DNA of 34,742 nucleotides from Lachnospiraceae bacterium. Lineage in GTDB: Bacteria; Bacillota; Clostridia; Lachnospirales; Lachnospiraceae. Position numbers and translations under genes: made by a program. The notes beneath the pieces were generated by a model that was not told where the DNA came from, searched no databases, and saw only the letters and a list, made by a program, of their open reading frames with translations. Of this stretch, positions 24,120 through 33,492 are shown piece by piece. The stretch covers positions 1-34,742 of the forward strand of contig JAFTEC010000080.1 of the NCBI GenBank assembly GCA_017453865.1, given 5' to 3'. Position 1 is the first letter of the stretch. Each line of letters starts with the position of its first letter.

Positions 24120-25504
24120 AGACGGTTATAAAAAACGGTACCGTCGTAAGTGACAGCGACTGTTTACAGGCGGACGTTCTAATTGAGGATGGGATCATAA
24201 GTGAGGTCTCATCCTCAATAGCTGCTCCCGATGCAGAGCTTATAGATGCAAAGGATAAGCTCCTTCTCCCCGGAGCCGTGGACGCCCATACCCATATGGA
24301 TCTTGACGTGGGCTTTACCCGTGCCTGCGATGACTTTTTCAGCGGCACCGTGGCTGCGGCTGCGGGCGGCACCACCACGATAATAGACCATATGGCCTTC
24401 GGACCGAAGGGAGCCTATCCCTGGCATCAGGTTAAGGAGTATCACTCTCTCGCAGACGGAAATGCCGTGATCGACTACAGCTTCCACGGCGTTCTCCAGG
24501 AAAGGGCTGATGACAGGACCTTTGCGGAAATAAGAGAGATCGCGGAAAAAGAGGGTATCACAAGCTTCAAGCTCTACCTTACCTATGATATGATGCTTCA
24601 CGATAAGGATGTTTTCGCGGTACTTAACGAAGCAAAGCGAAATAATATCCTTATAACGGTACACTGTGAAAATGACGGTATTATTAATTATCTCCGGGAC
24701 CGCTGCGGTGAGGAGCATAAATTAAGCGCTGCCTTCCACCCGAAAAGCCGGCCGCCGGATGCCGAGGCAGAGGCCGTAAACAGGATGCTCTATATGGCGG
24801 AATGTGCGGGCGAAGCACCGCTTTACATCGTACACCTGTCAAGCGAGGCAGGCGTTCGGGAGGTTATTGCCGCCAGGAAGCGGGGTCAAAAGCACTTCGG
24901 TGTGGAGACCTGCCCCCAGTACCTTGTACTTAATGACAGCCTCTATGACGACCCCTGTGAAGGGCTGAAAGCCATCATGTCTCCTCCCTTAAGAAAGGAC
25001 AGTGACCGCTTTTGCCTGTGGGAAGCTCTGAAAAACGATATCCTTGACACCGTGGCAACGGACCACTGCCCCTTTACCTTTAAGGAGCAGAAGCAGAGGG
25101 GAAAGGATGACTTCCGCCTCTGTCCGAACGGTGCTCCAGGGGTTGAGGAACGGCTCCCGCTTCTTTTCAGCGAGGGCTATATGAAAAAGAGGCTGAGCCT
25201 TCCCCAGCTTGTAAAGTATGTCTCAACAAACCCCGCAAGGATCTTCGGGCTCTACCCGAAAAAGGGAGTGATAAGACCCGGCTCGGATGCGGACATAGTT
25301 ATTATGGATCCCGGAAAAAGCTATACATTGACAGGTGAAACGATCCATGGAAATGCCGATTATACCTGCTATGAGGGAATCGGGATAAAGGGGGCCATCG
25401 ACATGGTGCTCCTCCGCGGAGAAGTGATAGTCAGGGATAATAAGTTCCTCGGTAAAAAAGGAAACGGGCGGTATCTTAAAAGAGGGATCTCATCTCTCTG
25501 TTAA
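24116..25504 (+). CDS. hydA: Dihydropyrimidinase/hydantoinase (HydA-like)
   Basis: The 462-residue cyclic amidohydrolase has [14 protein letters not shown] (two metal histidines), [11 protein letters not shown] with the lysine to be carboxylated near 150, [24 protein letters not shown] and VATDHCPF, the full set for a dihydropyrimidinase/hydantoinase. It opens cyclic ureides; in this locus the substrate is probably a reduced purine or hydantoin-like ring, not the pyrimidine of the classic pathway. The ATG overlaps the ridA stop, so translation is coupled. Confidence 0.88.
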   Translation: MKTVIKNGTVVSDSDCLQADVLIEDGIISEVSSSIAAPDAELIDAKDKLLLPGAVDAHTHMDLDVGFTRACDDFFSGTVAAAAGGTTTIIDHMAFGPKGAYPWHQVKEYHSLADGNAVIDYSFHGVLQERADDRTFAEIREIAEKEGITSFKLYLTYDMMLHDKDVFAVLNEAKRNNILITVHCENDGIINYLRDRCGEEHKLSAAFHPKSRPPDAEAEAVNRMLYMAECAGEAPLYIVHLSSEAGVREVIAARKRGQKHFGVETCPQYLVLNDSLYDDPCEGLKAIMSPPLRKDSDRFCLWEALKNDILDTVATDHCPFTFKEQKQRGKDDFRLCPNGAPGVEERLPLLFSEGYMKKRLSLPQLVKYVSTNPARIFGLYPKKGVIRPGSDADIVIMDPGKSYTLTGETIHGNADYTCYEGIGIKGAIDMVLLRGEVIVRDNKFLGKKGNGRYLKRGISSLC

Positions 25505-25518
25505 ACGGAGTATTTTTG

Positions 25519-26694
25519 ATGCAATACAGAAAAGACAGATACGGAAATGATGTTTCGGCGCTGGGCTACGGCTGCATGCGCTTTTCCACCGTAAACGGGA
25601 AGATAGATATGGCAAAGGCTGAGAAAGAGCTTCTCCGTGCGGTGGAGCTCGGGGTCAATTATTTTGACACCGCCTATATCTACCCCGGGAGCGAGGCTGC
25701 CATTGGTGAGATATTTGAAAGGAACGGCCTGCGGGAAAAGGTCAGGATCGCCACAAAGCTCCCCCAGTACCTTATCGGCAGCAGAAAGGCCGTGGACAGA
25801 TATTTCGATGAGCAGCTAAAAAGGCTCAGGACAAGCTATATCGATTATTATCTTATGCATATGCTTACCGATATAGAGGCCTGGAATAAGCTCGTGTCAC
25901 TCGGCATAAGGGAATGGATAGATGAGAAAAAAAGCTCCGGCGCCATAAAGGAGATCGGCTTCTCCTTCCACGGAAACACCGATACCTTCTTAAAGATCTT
26001 AAATGCCTATGACTGGGATTTCTGTCAGATCCAGTATAACTATCTGGATGAAACCACCCAGGCCGGAAGAAGGGGGCTTGAGGAGGCGGAAAAAAAGGGG
26101 ATCCCAGTTATAATAATGGAGCCCTTAAGGGGCGGTAAGCTCGTGGAGCTGCTCCCTGAGGAAGCAAAAAAGCTTATCGCCGGAGACCAGCGGGGCTACT
26201 CTCCCGCGGAATGGGCATTCCGCTGGCTCTGGAACCAGAGCGGTGTCACTGTGGTACTTTCCGGTATGAATTCCATAGATATGGTTGAGGAGAACTGCCG
26301 CACCGCGGCCGACTGCCTTCCCGGCTCTCTTAATGACGAAGACCTTGAATTGATAGCGCGAGTAAGGGAATGTATAGAAAGAACCATGAAGATAGGCTGC
26401 ACCGGCTGCAGATATTGTATGCCCTGCCCGAAGGGAGTGGATATCCCGGGAATCTTCCGCTGCTATAACCATATGTATTCCGAAGCCAAAGCCGCCGGAC
26501 GGAAGGAATATTTCCAGACCGTCGCCTTCAGAAAGAAAAGCGCCGATGCTTCGCAGTGCATAGGCTGCGGAAAGTGCGAATCCCACTGCCCCCAGCATCT
26601 TGAGATACGTAAGCTCCTGAAGGCCGCCGACCGGGAGCTGCGCCCATGGTACTTAAAAGTATTCACCTTCTTTGCAAGGCGCTTCAGTTTGTAG
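25519..26694 (+). CDS. Aldo/keto reductase with C-terminal [4Fe-4S] region
   Basis: The 391-residue protein has an aldo/keto-reductase barrel whose catalytic tetrad is visible: NYFDTAYIYPG (Asp and Tyr), IATKLPQ (Lys) and YYLMHM (His). The last 90 residues add two ferredoxin-like cysteine sets, CTGCRYCMPCP and CIGCGKCESHCP. Members of this group are predicted electron-transfer reductases of anaerobes; no substrate is assigned. The ATG at 25519 follows CGGAG at eight bases. It is the last gene of the ygeX operon, 14 bases after hydA, so it may reduce an intermediate or product of purine breakdown. Its stop is 19 bases from the convergent EAL gene. Confidence 0.85.
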   Translation: MQYRKDRYGNDVSALGYGCMRFSTVNGKIDMAKAEKELLRAVELGVNYFDTAYIYPGSEAAIGEIFERNGLREKVRIATKLPQYLIGSRKAVDRYFDEQLKRLRTSYIDYYLMHMLTDIEAWNKLVSLGIREWIDEKKSSGAIKEIGFSFHGNTDTFLKILNAYDWDFCQIQYNYLDETTQAGRRGLEEAEKKGIPVIIMEPLRGGKLVELLPEEAKKLIAGDQRGYSPAEWAFRWLWNQSGVTVVLSGMNSIDMVEENCRTAADCLPGSLNDEDLELIARVRECIERTMKIGCTGCRYCMPCPKGVDIPGIFRCYNHMYSEAKAAGRKEYFQTVAFRKKSADASQCIGCGKCESHCPQHLEIRKLLKAADRELRPWYLKVFTFFARRFSL

Positions 26695-26696
26695 AG

Positions 26697-26714
26697 AAAA
26701 AAGGCGACAAGCCT
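26697..26714 (-). terminator. Weak intrinsic terminator after the EAL gene
   Basis: On the minus strand AGGC-TTGTC-GCCT is followed by TTTTT, directly after the EAL stop codon. The stem has only four strong pairs, so termination may be incomplete. Confidence 0.3.
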
Positions 26715-28312
26715 CAGTCCACCACCTGTACGGCTGAGCCGTAGGCCTTGTAGGGTCTTCCGTTCTCATCAAATTCAGCGGTATAGCGGACATGGAACAA
26801 AACCTTATCAGCCGTAAGAGGAAGGATCGCCTCCAGGTGATCCGCCCCCTCTGCAAGCTTTTTATGCCAGTCCCTGTACATATCCGCGATCTCGGCCGGG
26901 AAGAGGCCGCTTTCTATCACTGGCTCCGGATAATCCTTTATCACGGAAGGAAGTCCCAGCACCCTCTTGCAGCGGGAGCAGGGTCTCATTTCCTTTGATA
27001 AGATATTGTATTCCCAGGAGAAGGTATTGCTCTGATCTCCTGCCATTTCGAATTTCTTTATATTATCATTAAGCTCACCCACAGCCTCCTTTTCGGCCGT
27101 GATATTCCGTATGGCGGAAAAGAACAGGTATTGGTCGCCCATTACGCTTATAAGCTGTATGCTGCTCCTTATACACACCCTGTCCCGTCCGCAGCAGTCC
27201 GAATCCAAATTCCTCCAGGTTTCACATTCTTCCTCTTTATAGGTCTTGATGATGTCTTTTAGAACGTTCTCATATTTTTCCCTGTCGGCATTGTCAATGG
27301 TGTTCCAGGGGTTCATCCTGAGAATGGAGGCTTCATCCATATGCATGGCAAGCTCATTTATGTATTTCTGGTTGACCCGTAGTACGTTTACCTCGCCCTT
27401 CTGATAGGTAAAGATCCCGGCGGGACCAATGAATCTGTTAAAGAGCAGGGATTCGACGGAATGCGGATTCCAGAAGGAGTTGTCCTTGTTTTCTCCAAAG
27501 GACTTATAATTGAAAGACAGGGATTCGCTCTTTACATCCTTTATCATTTCAAAAAATTCTTCGCTGCCTACAGGCTCTTTATAAAGCTGTCCCTGAATAT
27601 AGTAGCAACCCATGCTCTGCATAAAGTCAGCCTGCTCGACGGTTTCAACTCCCTCTGCTATAACCGGCGTATTCAGCCATTTAGCCATCTGAACCACGGA
27701 ATTGATGATCTTTCCGCTCCGGACATCCGTATTTTCGGAAAGGAAGGACATATCGAATTTCATTATATCGACCTTCAGGTCCTTCAGTATATTAAGTGAA
27801 GAATAGCCGGTTCCGAAGTCGTCCATTACTACCACATAGCCAAGATCATGAAGCCTGTCCAGGGCTGAAAGGATAAGCTCCTTTCTTTCAACCGCAAACT
27901 TCTCGGTGATCTCGATACGAAGATAGTAAACAGGAATATCATATGCCTTTCTTATCTTCTCCATACTGTTCACAAAGGACAGATCCTCTGCTATGTCCGA
28001 TCTTGATATATTCACGGATACCGGCACAGCATAAATACCCTCATCCCTGCATCGTTTCTGGAAAGCACATACCTCCTCGAAGACAAAAAGGTCTATCTTG
28101 TACATCAGTCCCTTTGTCTCAAGAACCGGGATAAAATCAACAGGATACTGGGGTCCGAACTTCGGATCCTTCCATCTTACCAGTGCCTCCGCTCCCACTA
28201 TCCTGTTGGTGGAATAATTTATCTGAGGCTGATAGGAGACATAGATATAGTTACGCATAAGAGCATCATCAAGACGGGAAACCGTCTCCTTTTCCGTAAG
28301 CTTTCTTTCCAT
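26714..28312 (-). CDS. EAL-domain c-di-GMP phosphodiesterase with C-terminal PAS region
   Basis: The 532-residue cytoplasmic protein has an N-terminal EAL domain (about 10-255). Residues of an active enzyme are present: GAEALVRW, SVNISRSD, IEITEKF, VVMDDFGTGYSS, IMKFDMSF, VIAEGVETVEQ and YIQGQLYKEP. Residues 260-530 look like two PAS-type sensor domains (NRFIGPAGIFTYQKG...; SNTFSWEYNILSKEM...), an order (EAL then PAS) less usual than sensors at the N-terminus. It would degrade c-di-GMP to pGpG. No membrane segment is seen. It follows the transporter gene by 69 bases and is probably in the same operon as the GGDEF gene. Confidence 0.88.
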   Translation of the reverse strand: MERKLTEKETVSRLDDALMRNYIYVSYQPQINYSTNRIVGAEALVRWKDPKFGPQYPVDFIPVLETKGLMYKIDLFVFEEVCAFQKRCRDEGIYAVPVSVNISRSDIAEDLSFVNSMEKIRKAYDIPVYYLRIEITEKFAVERKELILSALDRLHDLGYVVVMDDFGTGYSSLNILKDLKVDIMKFDMSFLSENTDVRSGKIINSVVQMAKWLNTPVIAEGVETVEQADFMQSMGCYYIQGQLYKEPVGSEEFFEMIKDVKSESLSFNYKSFGENKDNSFWNPHSVESLLFNRFIGPAGIFTYQKGEVNVLRVNQKYINELAMHMDEASILRMNPWNTIDNADREKYENVLKDIIKTYKEEECETWRNLDSDCCGRDRVCIRSSIQLISVMGDQYLFFSAIRNITAEKEAVGELNDNIKKFEMAGDQSNTFSWEYNILSKEMRPCSRCKRVLGLPSVIKDYPEPVIESGLFPAEIADMYRDWHKKLAEGADHLEAILPLTADKVLFHVRYTAEFDENGRPYKAYGSAVQVVD

Positions 28313-28381
28313 TTATCATAGCCCTCCGTAAACCCTGTACACTTTCCTCATCAGGAGTATATAACAGATCCAACCTTTAAT

Positions 28382-29743
28382 TCAAAAAAGCCCGTCTATA
28401 AAGATCACTACGATCAGAACCGGAAGTATATAACGGAAATAGGGTATCAGTTTTTCAGACATCCTGATACCCTTTCCTGTATTCGTTTCCTTCAGATACT
28501 CCTCCTGTCCCCAGCCTGCCTTAAGCATACAGAAGAGTGTGAAGACAAGGGCTCCCGCGGGAAGGAGTATATTGCTTACGATAAAGTCCTCGGAATCCAG
28601 AACACCGCGGCCGCCGATAAGACTTAGTCCGCTTAAAACATTGAAACCCATAACACAGGGAATACTCGTGATAATAACAATAAAAAGGTTTACGGTAACA
28701 GCCTTTCCCCTGCTCCATTTCAGGATATCCGTCATCCATGCCACAAGATTCTCAAAGACCGCTGTTACGGTTGAAAAGCTGGCGAAGGTCATAAATACAA
28801 AGAACAGTACGCCCCATAGCCTTCCTCCCGGCATATTTATGAATATGGAGGGAAGGGTAACAAAAATAAGTGAGGGTCCCTGATCCGGCTTAACCCCGTA
28901 GCTGAAGCAGGCCGGAAATATGATGAGCCCGGAGATCAGTGCCACAAAGGTATCAAGGGCACATATCCTTATGGACTCTCCCGTAAGGGCATTGTCCTTT
29001 GACATATAGCTTCCCATGATCTCCATTGCTCCGATACCGATACTTAAGGTAAAAAAGGCCTGATTCATGGCGGCCGACATCACATTGCCTATTCCGATCT
29101 CAAGAGCTCTTTTCCAGTCGGGATAGAGATAAAACCTCAATCCTTCTCCGCTGCCCTCCAGGGTCAGGCTGTGCACGGCAAGGACCAGGATCAATCCAAG
29201 GAGTCCTGTCATCAAAAAGACGTTTACCCTTTCAAGACCCTTCCGCACGCCAAGGCTTAGGACGGCAAAAGAGAAAACAACTGTTATTATCATAAAAAAG
29301 CCCATTTCGATCGGATTTGACAGCATATCATCAAACACTTCCCCAACCTTATCGGCCTTTATTCCGGAAAATGTTCCCGCAGCGAATTTATAAAAATAAG
29401 CCAGCATCCAGCCGGATACTGTCGTATAGTACATCATAAGAAGATAATTTCCGGCTATACAGAACCAGCCGTGAATATGCCATTTACTCCCCTTCTTTTC
29501 AAGAGCCTTATAGCCCGGGACCATACTCCTCCGGCTGGCGCGTCCTATGGCGAATTCCATTGTCAGGACCGGGATACCGATAAGTACAAGAAAAAGGAGA
29601 TAAAAAAGCACAAATACCGCCCCGCCGTTTGCTCCTGCCACATAGGGGAATTTCCACACATTTCCTATACCTATGGCACAGCCTGCACTTACCAGGATAA
29701 ATCCCAGCCTCGATGCGAATGTTTCCCTCTTCTCTCCGACCAC
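28382..29743 (-). CDS. Sodium:neurotransmitter-symporter (NSS) family transporter
   Basis: The 453-residue membrane protein has about eleven hydrophobic segments, as in bacterial NSS members such as MhsT and TnaT. The unwound first helix is in GFILVSAGCAIGIGNVWKFPYVAG, holding the sodium and substrate site; VLTMEFAIGRASRRS and GNYLLMMYYTTVSGWMLAY follow. NSS proteins import amino acids or amines with sodium; the substrate cannot be read here. The start is a GTG with GGGGGA seven bases upstream. It sits 14 bases after the diguanylate cyclase gene and before the phosphodiesterase gene. Confidence 0.9.
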   Translation of the reverse strand: MVGEKRETFASRLGFILVSAGCAIGIGNVWKFPYVAGANGGAVFVLFYLLFLVLIGIPVLTMEFAIGRASRRSMVPGYKALEKKGSKWHIHGWFCIAGNYLLMMYYTTVSGWMLAYFYKFAAGTFSGIKADKVGEVFDDMLSNPIEMGFFMIITVVFSFAVLSLGVRKGLERVNVFLMTGLLGLILVLAVHSLTLEGSGEGLRFYLYPDWKRALEIGIGNVMSAAMNQAFFTLSIGIGAMEIMGSYMSKDNALTGESIRICALDTFVALISGLIIFPACFSYGVKPDQGPSLIFVTLPSIFINMPGGRLWGVLFFVFMTFASFSTVTAVFENLVAWMTDILKWSRGKAVTVNLFIVIITSIPCVMGFNVLSGLSLIGGRGVLDSEDFIVSNILLPAGALVFTLFCMLKAGWGQEEYLKETNTGKGIRMSEKLIPYFRYILPVLIVVIFIDGLF

Positions 29744-29757
29744 TTCTTTTCCCCCGG

Positions 29758-31323
29758 CTATTCCTTTCTTACTGCCTTCATTTCCTTCTTACGTTCGTAC
29801 ATCATATTGTCCGCCCGCTTGAATACATCCGATGCGCTTCTGTCCTGCTCCGGGTCAAAGAAGGCTGCACCTATAGCCGCTGAAACCTTCTCCCAGCGAG
29901 GGATCTCAGGATCATTTCTGATGATATCCATCTCCTTCTCGAAACGCTCCTTTAATTCCTCATAGTGCTCCATGTCATGTCCCCGGAGAATAACCACAAA
30001 CTCGTCCCCTCCTATCCTGAATACGGGGGAATGGTCAAAAATGACGCAGACCATATGGCAGAGCCTCTTGATGGCGAGATTTCCCTGCTCGTGGCCGTAG
30101 GTATCATTGATCTTCTTCAGATAATTAAGGTCGATTATGGCGATACCGAAATCTATGGGGCTCTCCTTTAATCCCATTTCGATAAGTCCCATCTCATGAT
30201 CGTAGGCTGTCTTGTTCCTTATGCCCGTAAGTGCGTCCTTATTGGCGAGAGCCTGCATGGAGCTTGCCCTTTCCTTGGTTTCCGTAAGCTCCTTATGGGT
30301 AGCGATAAGGTTCTTCATATGGAAATCAAGCTCGACTATCATTGATGATATCTGACCTGCCAGCTCCGAAAGCTCGTCCTTATTATTATTGAATTTATCA
30401 AGCTCCTTTGAAACGTCCGAATCCTTGTCAGAGGAATACCGTCCCACGCTTTCCGACATTCCGATGATCTTCTGGATATAGAATCTGTTTATCAGTGTCA
30501 GTGTTATGAGTACGCATATCACCAGTACTATGGTGATAAGGAGCATCTCCTTCAGGGTATTGACGAGGATATTGTAATTCACATCATCCACGTCCACCTC
30601 GGTACAGATAAGGCCCATCTTGTTATTGTCGATGATAAGCGGGACATAATTTGTATAGGTGTGTCCGTAGTCGTTGTCCCATTCCTGGAACTCGTCAACT
30701 TCCTGTCCCGTGCTCCAGGCCCTCCACTCCACAGGCTGGTTTTCCGGGGTGTGGTGGTACTGGTCGGCAAGATGCAGGAGCTTTCCGCCGGATCCGTCTC
30801 TCTCGGTCCTCTCGCCATCCAGCATGTAGTAGACCTCATAGCTTCCGTCATTATTCTCTTCCACCGTGAGGTAATAGCAGTAGGCCAGATTAAAGTCCCG
30901 TTTCGCATCCTCGAAGGTCAGGAGCCAGTATTGATGCGTCCATTCCCCATAAAGCTTTTGAAGCTCGGGTGTAAGGTCATCGAAGCTTATATCCACTCCG
31001 TAGTTTTTCCCCGTAAATTCTTCGGAGAGACGGACCTCGAATTCACGCTTCTTATCGTGGAAATCCTCAAAGTCTATCGGTATCTCCATGTCATGATAAT
31101 TTTCCATAAAATATCTCTGCAGTGTGGAGAATTCCAGCTTCTCATTCTGTATCATGCTTTCGAGATACTTTCCCATCATCCGGATATTATCCTGACACTG
31201 CCTTTTATAGGACTGCATCTGGGAGATATACATCATTATGCTGCAGAAAAGCAGCGTTACTACCGTAAAGATAAAGAACATAACCCCGAATTTGAAGATT
31301 AATCCATCAGTCTTTCTTTTCAT
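29758..31323 (-). CDS. Membrane diguanylate cyclase with extracellular sensor
   Basis: The 521-residue protein has a first membrane helix at about 10-30 (FGVMFFIFTVVTLLFCSIMM), a large external region (about 31-260), a second helix near 262-285, a short linker and a GGDEF domain (about 355-515) that makes c-di-GMP from two GTP. The active-site GGDEF is intact near 437 (VFRIGGDEFVVIL), and DALTGIRNKTAYD, DLNYLKKINDTYGHEQGN are typical. The allosteric RxxD site is not seen upstream of GGDEF (VIFD instead). The end of the external region (TNYVPLIIDNNKMGLICTE) has a Cache-like feel; that is inference. It is followed by the NSS transporter gene after 14 bases. Confidence 0.9.
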   Translation of the reverse strand: MKRKTDGLIFKFGVMFFIFTVVTLLFCSIMMYISQMQSYKRQCQDNIRMMGKYLESMIQNEKLEFSTLQRYFMENYHDMEIPIDFEDFHDKKREFEVRLSEEFTGKNYGVDISFDDLTPELQKLYGEWTHQYWLLTFEDAKRDFNLAYCYYLTVEENNDGSYEVYYMLDGERTERDGSGGKLLHLADQYHHTPENQPVEWRAWSTGQEVDEFQEWDNDYGHTYTNYVPLIIDNNKMGLICTEVDVDDVNYNILVNTLKEMLLITIVLVICVLITLTLINRFYIQKIIGMSESVGRYSSDKDSDVSKELDKFNNNKDELSELAGQISSMIVELDFHMKNLIATHKELTETKERASSMQALANKDALTGIRNKTAYDHEMGLIEMGLKESPIDFGIAIIDLNYLKKINDTYGHEQGNLAIKRLCHMVCVIFDHSPVFRIGGDEFVVILRGHDMEHYEELKERFEKEMDIIRNDPEIPRWEKVSAAIGAAFFDPEQDRSASDVFKRADNMMYERKKEMKAVRKE

Positions 31324-31346
31324 TTCAGTCTAAAACATACCCTTTC

Positions 31347-32459
31347 CTAAAATAAAAGCCTGTCAAGTCCCTGTCTCGCAGCCTCGAAGCTTCCCGCCTT
31401 TTTATAATACCCTATTGCGCTTTCCCTGTCACCTGTTACTTCCGATATCACCCCTGCATTATACCACGCCATAAAGGAGTTTGTCCCCTCTGTGGAGGAG
31501 GGCGGAAGAAGGGTGCAGGCGATAAAGGCTTCCCGGGCTTCGTCAAAACGCGCGTTATTCATAAGGAGCATGGCATAGAGGAAGAGAAAATCCGCGTCCT
31601 CAGCGTATCTTTTTTCGGACCTTAACGGTCGTAAAAGCTCCAGCGCTTCCTTTGCCCCTCCGGTCTCAAGAAGGGCGTAGCCCATAAGGCAGTAGAGATC
31701 CGAAAGGTATTCCTTATCATCCGGCGGCCTGAGCTCCAGAGCCTTACGGAAGCTTTTCACGGCCTCCTCATTTTTCTTCCCTGTATAGTAGCTCTTCCCC
31801 AGCTGGTAATAAAGGTAGGGATCCCGGGGCTCCTCCTCTGTCTCTTTAAGGAGAAGTGCGATATTCCTCTCTGCCTTTTTTTTAAGCTCATCGGGACTCA
31901 GGTCATATCCGTCGTGAAAAAGCTTAAGTCCGGTCCTAAACATCGCGTAATCGTACAGATCCCTTTTCCCTTCAGCATTCCTTAGGGATACCTGTTCATG
32001 GATCCGTCCGGTGAAATGAAAAAGCCGCCTGTCAAAGAGCCTGTTTATCCATTCGCCGTAATTGACCCTGAGCCCCTGCCGGTTTATATAGGAGTTAATT
32101 CGCCTTATCCTGCCCACGGCCCCGGGATGCTCCTTACAGCCCTTTAATAAATCCGTGATGCCGTCCTCTGGCGGAAGAAAGCCCTCTATATATTCGTCAC
32201 TGTCGATTATCAGCACAAGATCGTTTGCCGCCATATCAACACAGGCATTCTTCGCCGCGGAAAAGTCGTCGCACCAGTCAAAGCTCCCGGTATTTGAGGT
32301 AAATTCCGCTGCGGCACTTAAGGATCCGTCAACGCTCCCTGTGTCAAGTACCGCGATATCCGTACCGCGAAGATGCTCTCTCACGGCTCTTAAGCACTTA
32401 ATCAGCTTTTCCCTCTGATCCCTGGTTATTATGCAAACAGACAGATCCTTATAATTCAT
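31347..32459 (-). CDS. Family 2 glycosyltransferase with TPR repeats
   Basis: The protein of about 370 residues has a GT-A glycosyltransferase domain (LSVCIITRDQREKLIKCLRA, VLDTGSVDGS, CDDFSAAKNACVDMA, LIIDSDEYI with the metal-binding DxD-like DSDE) and a C-terminal tetratricopeptide region (YLYYQLGKSYYTGKKNEEAV, YCLMGYALLETGGAKEALE, AWYNAGVISEVTGDRESAIGYYK). It probably transfers a sugar to protein or glycan, with the TPRs holding the acceptor. The ATG at 32459 is chosen because it overlaps the preceding gene's end and begins the family N-terminus; ATG 32468 is an alternative. Confidence 0.85.
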   Translation of the reverse strand: MNYKDLSVCIITRDQREKLIKCLRAVREHLRGTDIAVLDTGSVDGSLSAAAEFTSNTGSFDWCDDFSAAKNACVDMAANDLVLIIDSDEYIEGFLPPEDGITDLLKGCKEHPGAVGRIRRINSYINRQGLRVNYGEWINRLFDRRLFHFTGRIHEQVSLRNAEGKRDLYDYAMFRTGLKLFHDGYDLSPDELKKKAERNIALLLKETEEEPRDPYLYYQLGKSYYTGKKNEEAVKSFRKALELRPPDDKEYLSDLYCLMGYALLETGGAKEALELLRPLRSEKRYAEDADFLFLYAMLLMNNARFDEAREAFIACTLLPPSSTEGTNSFMAWYNAGVISEVTGDRESAIGYYKKAGSFEAARQGLDRLLF

Positions 32460-33492
32460 TCCCAACATTTGCGGCAAATTCCCTTACCAGCTCATCAAAC
32501 CTTCCCATATCCCCGGATGCCGTGTCAAAGTCCATAAGCCTCTTTGTATAGCCAAGGCTTCTCATCTGCAGGAGAACGGGATTATTCTCATAATCAGGGA
32601 AAAAGGCCCTTACCGTATCCTGCATATTCTTTACGGTGGGAGCATCATAGCTTAAGCCCCGGGGTATATTATTAAGAAACGACCTGTTGAAATAATTCTG
32701 GATAAAAAGAGCCTCCGGAACCACGCTGTCCCTCTCAAGATAGCCCTCGTCCTTAAGGAAGTGATAGAGCTCAAACCAGGTCCTTGCGTTGTCGTCCCGG
32801 TGCTCCGCCTTTTTCACAAGGTTAAAGACCGTACTCTCGTGGTTTTCATAGTACCTGTGCAGCTCCTCATTAAGAAGATAATACCTGTTAACGGACAGAA
32901 AGGCGGGTATCGTAAAAAGGCTCTCCTCGTCAAAGACCCCTTCGGCATAGCGGAGCTTATGGTCAAGAACAAAGCTCCTCTTATAGAGCTTATCCCAGCA
33001 GCCCCTCATTGTCCGTCCGCTGAATAAGAGCTTTATCCTGTCTCCGGTATCCGTGACCTTAAGGAGCTCATTTTTTATCCCGGTCTCATATTCCCTGTCT
33101 TCGGGATCATATTCATAAGCATTCCTTGAAAGGTAGCCTACGATCTCCGCTCCTGACTTAACCGCCTTTTCATAGATATGCTCTACGGCCTCCGGAAGGA
33201 GCCAGTCATCGGCATCGAGAAACATAAGGTACTCTCCGAGTGCGTAGCCTATGGCTATATTTCTCGCGGCCCCCTGCATAACATGCGTTTCAAGGGGGAT
33301 AAATGCCACGGTCTCCGGAAAACGTTTTTCCCATTCCGACACCCTCTCCCTGCTGTCATCCTGAGAGAGATCGTCAACTACAAATATCTCCAGAGAATCC
33401 GCTCCTATGGTCTGCTGCGTGAGACTTTTCAGACATCTGTCGATATATTTCCCCGCATTGTAGCAGGGGACTATGACCGAAACCTTCTTCAT
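32449..33492 (-). CDS. Family 2 glycosyltransferase
   Basis: The 347-residue protein has a GT-A fold: VSVIVPCYNAGKYIDRCLKSL, EIFVVDDLSQDDS, MQGAARNIAIGYALGEYLMF and the LDADDW metal/nucleotide motif (about 92-97). It is a clear paralogue of the neighbour at 33489-34541; both share the same layout including RGCWDKL and EGVFDEESLFT. The acceptor is unknown. Its start overlaps the upstream gene by ATGA and its end overlaps the TPR glycosyltransferase, so the three are co-translated. Confidence 0.88.
   Translation of the reverse strand: MKKVSVIVPCYNAGKYIDRCLKSLTQQTIGADSLEIFVVDDLSQDDSRERVSEWEKRFPETVAFIPLETHVMQGAARNIAIGYALGEYLMFLDADDWLLPEAVEHIYEKAVKSGAEIVGYLSRNAYEYDPEDREYETGIKNELLKVTDTGDRIKLLFSGRTMRGCWDKLYKRSFVLDHKLRYAEGVFDEESLFTIPAFLSVNRYYLLNEELHRYYENHESTVFNLVKKAEHRDDNARTWFELYHFLKDEGYLERDSVVPEALFIQNYFNRSFLNNIPRGLSYDAPTVKNMQDTVRAFFPDYENNPVLLQMRSLGYTKRLMDFDTASGDMGRFDELVREFAANVGNEL

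Noticed and set aside
30661..31302. Plus-strand open frame of 213 codons opposite the GGDEF gene
   Set aside because: Its hydrophobic pattern is the reverse of the sensor region; no start signal was found and the opposite strand is a clear gene.
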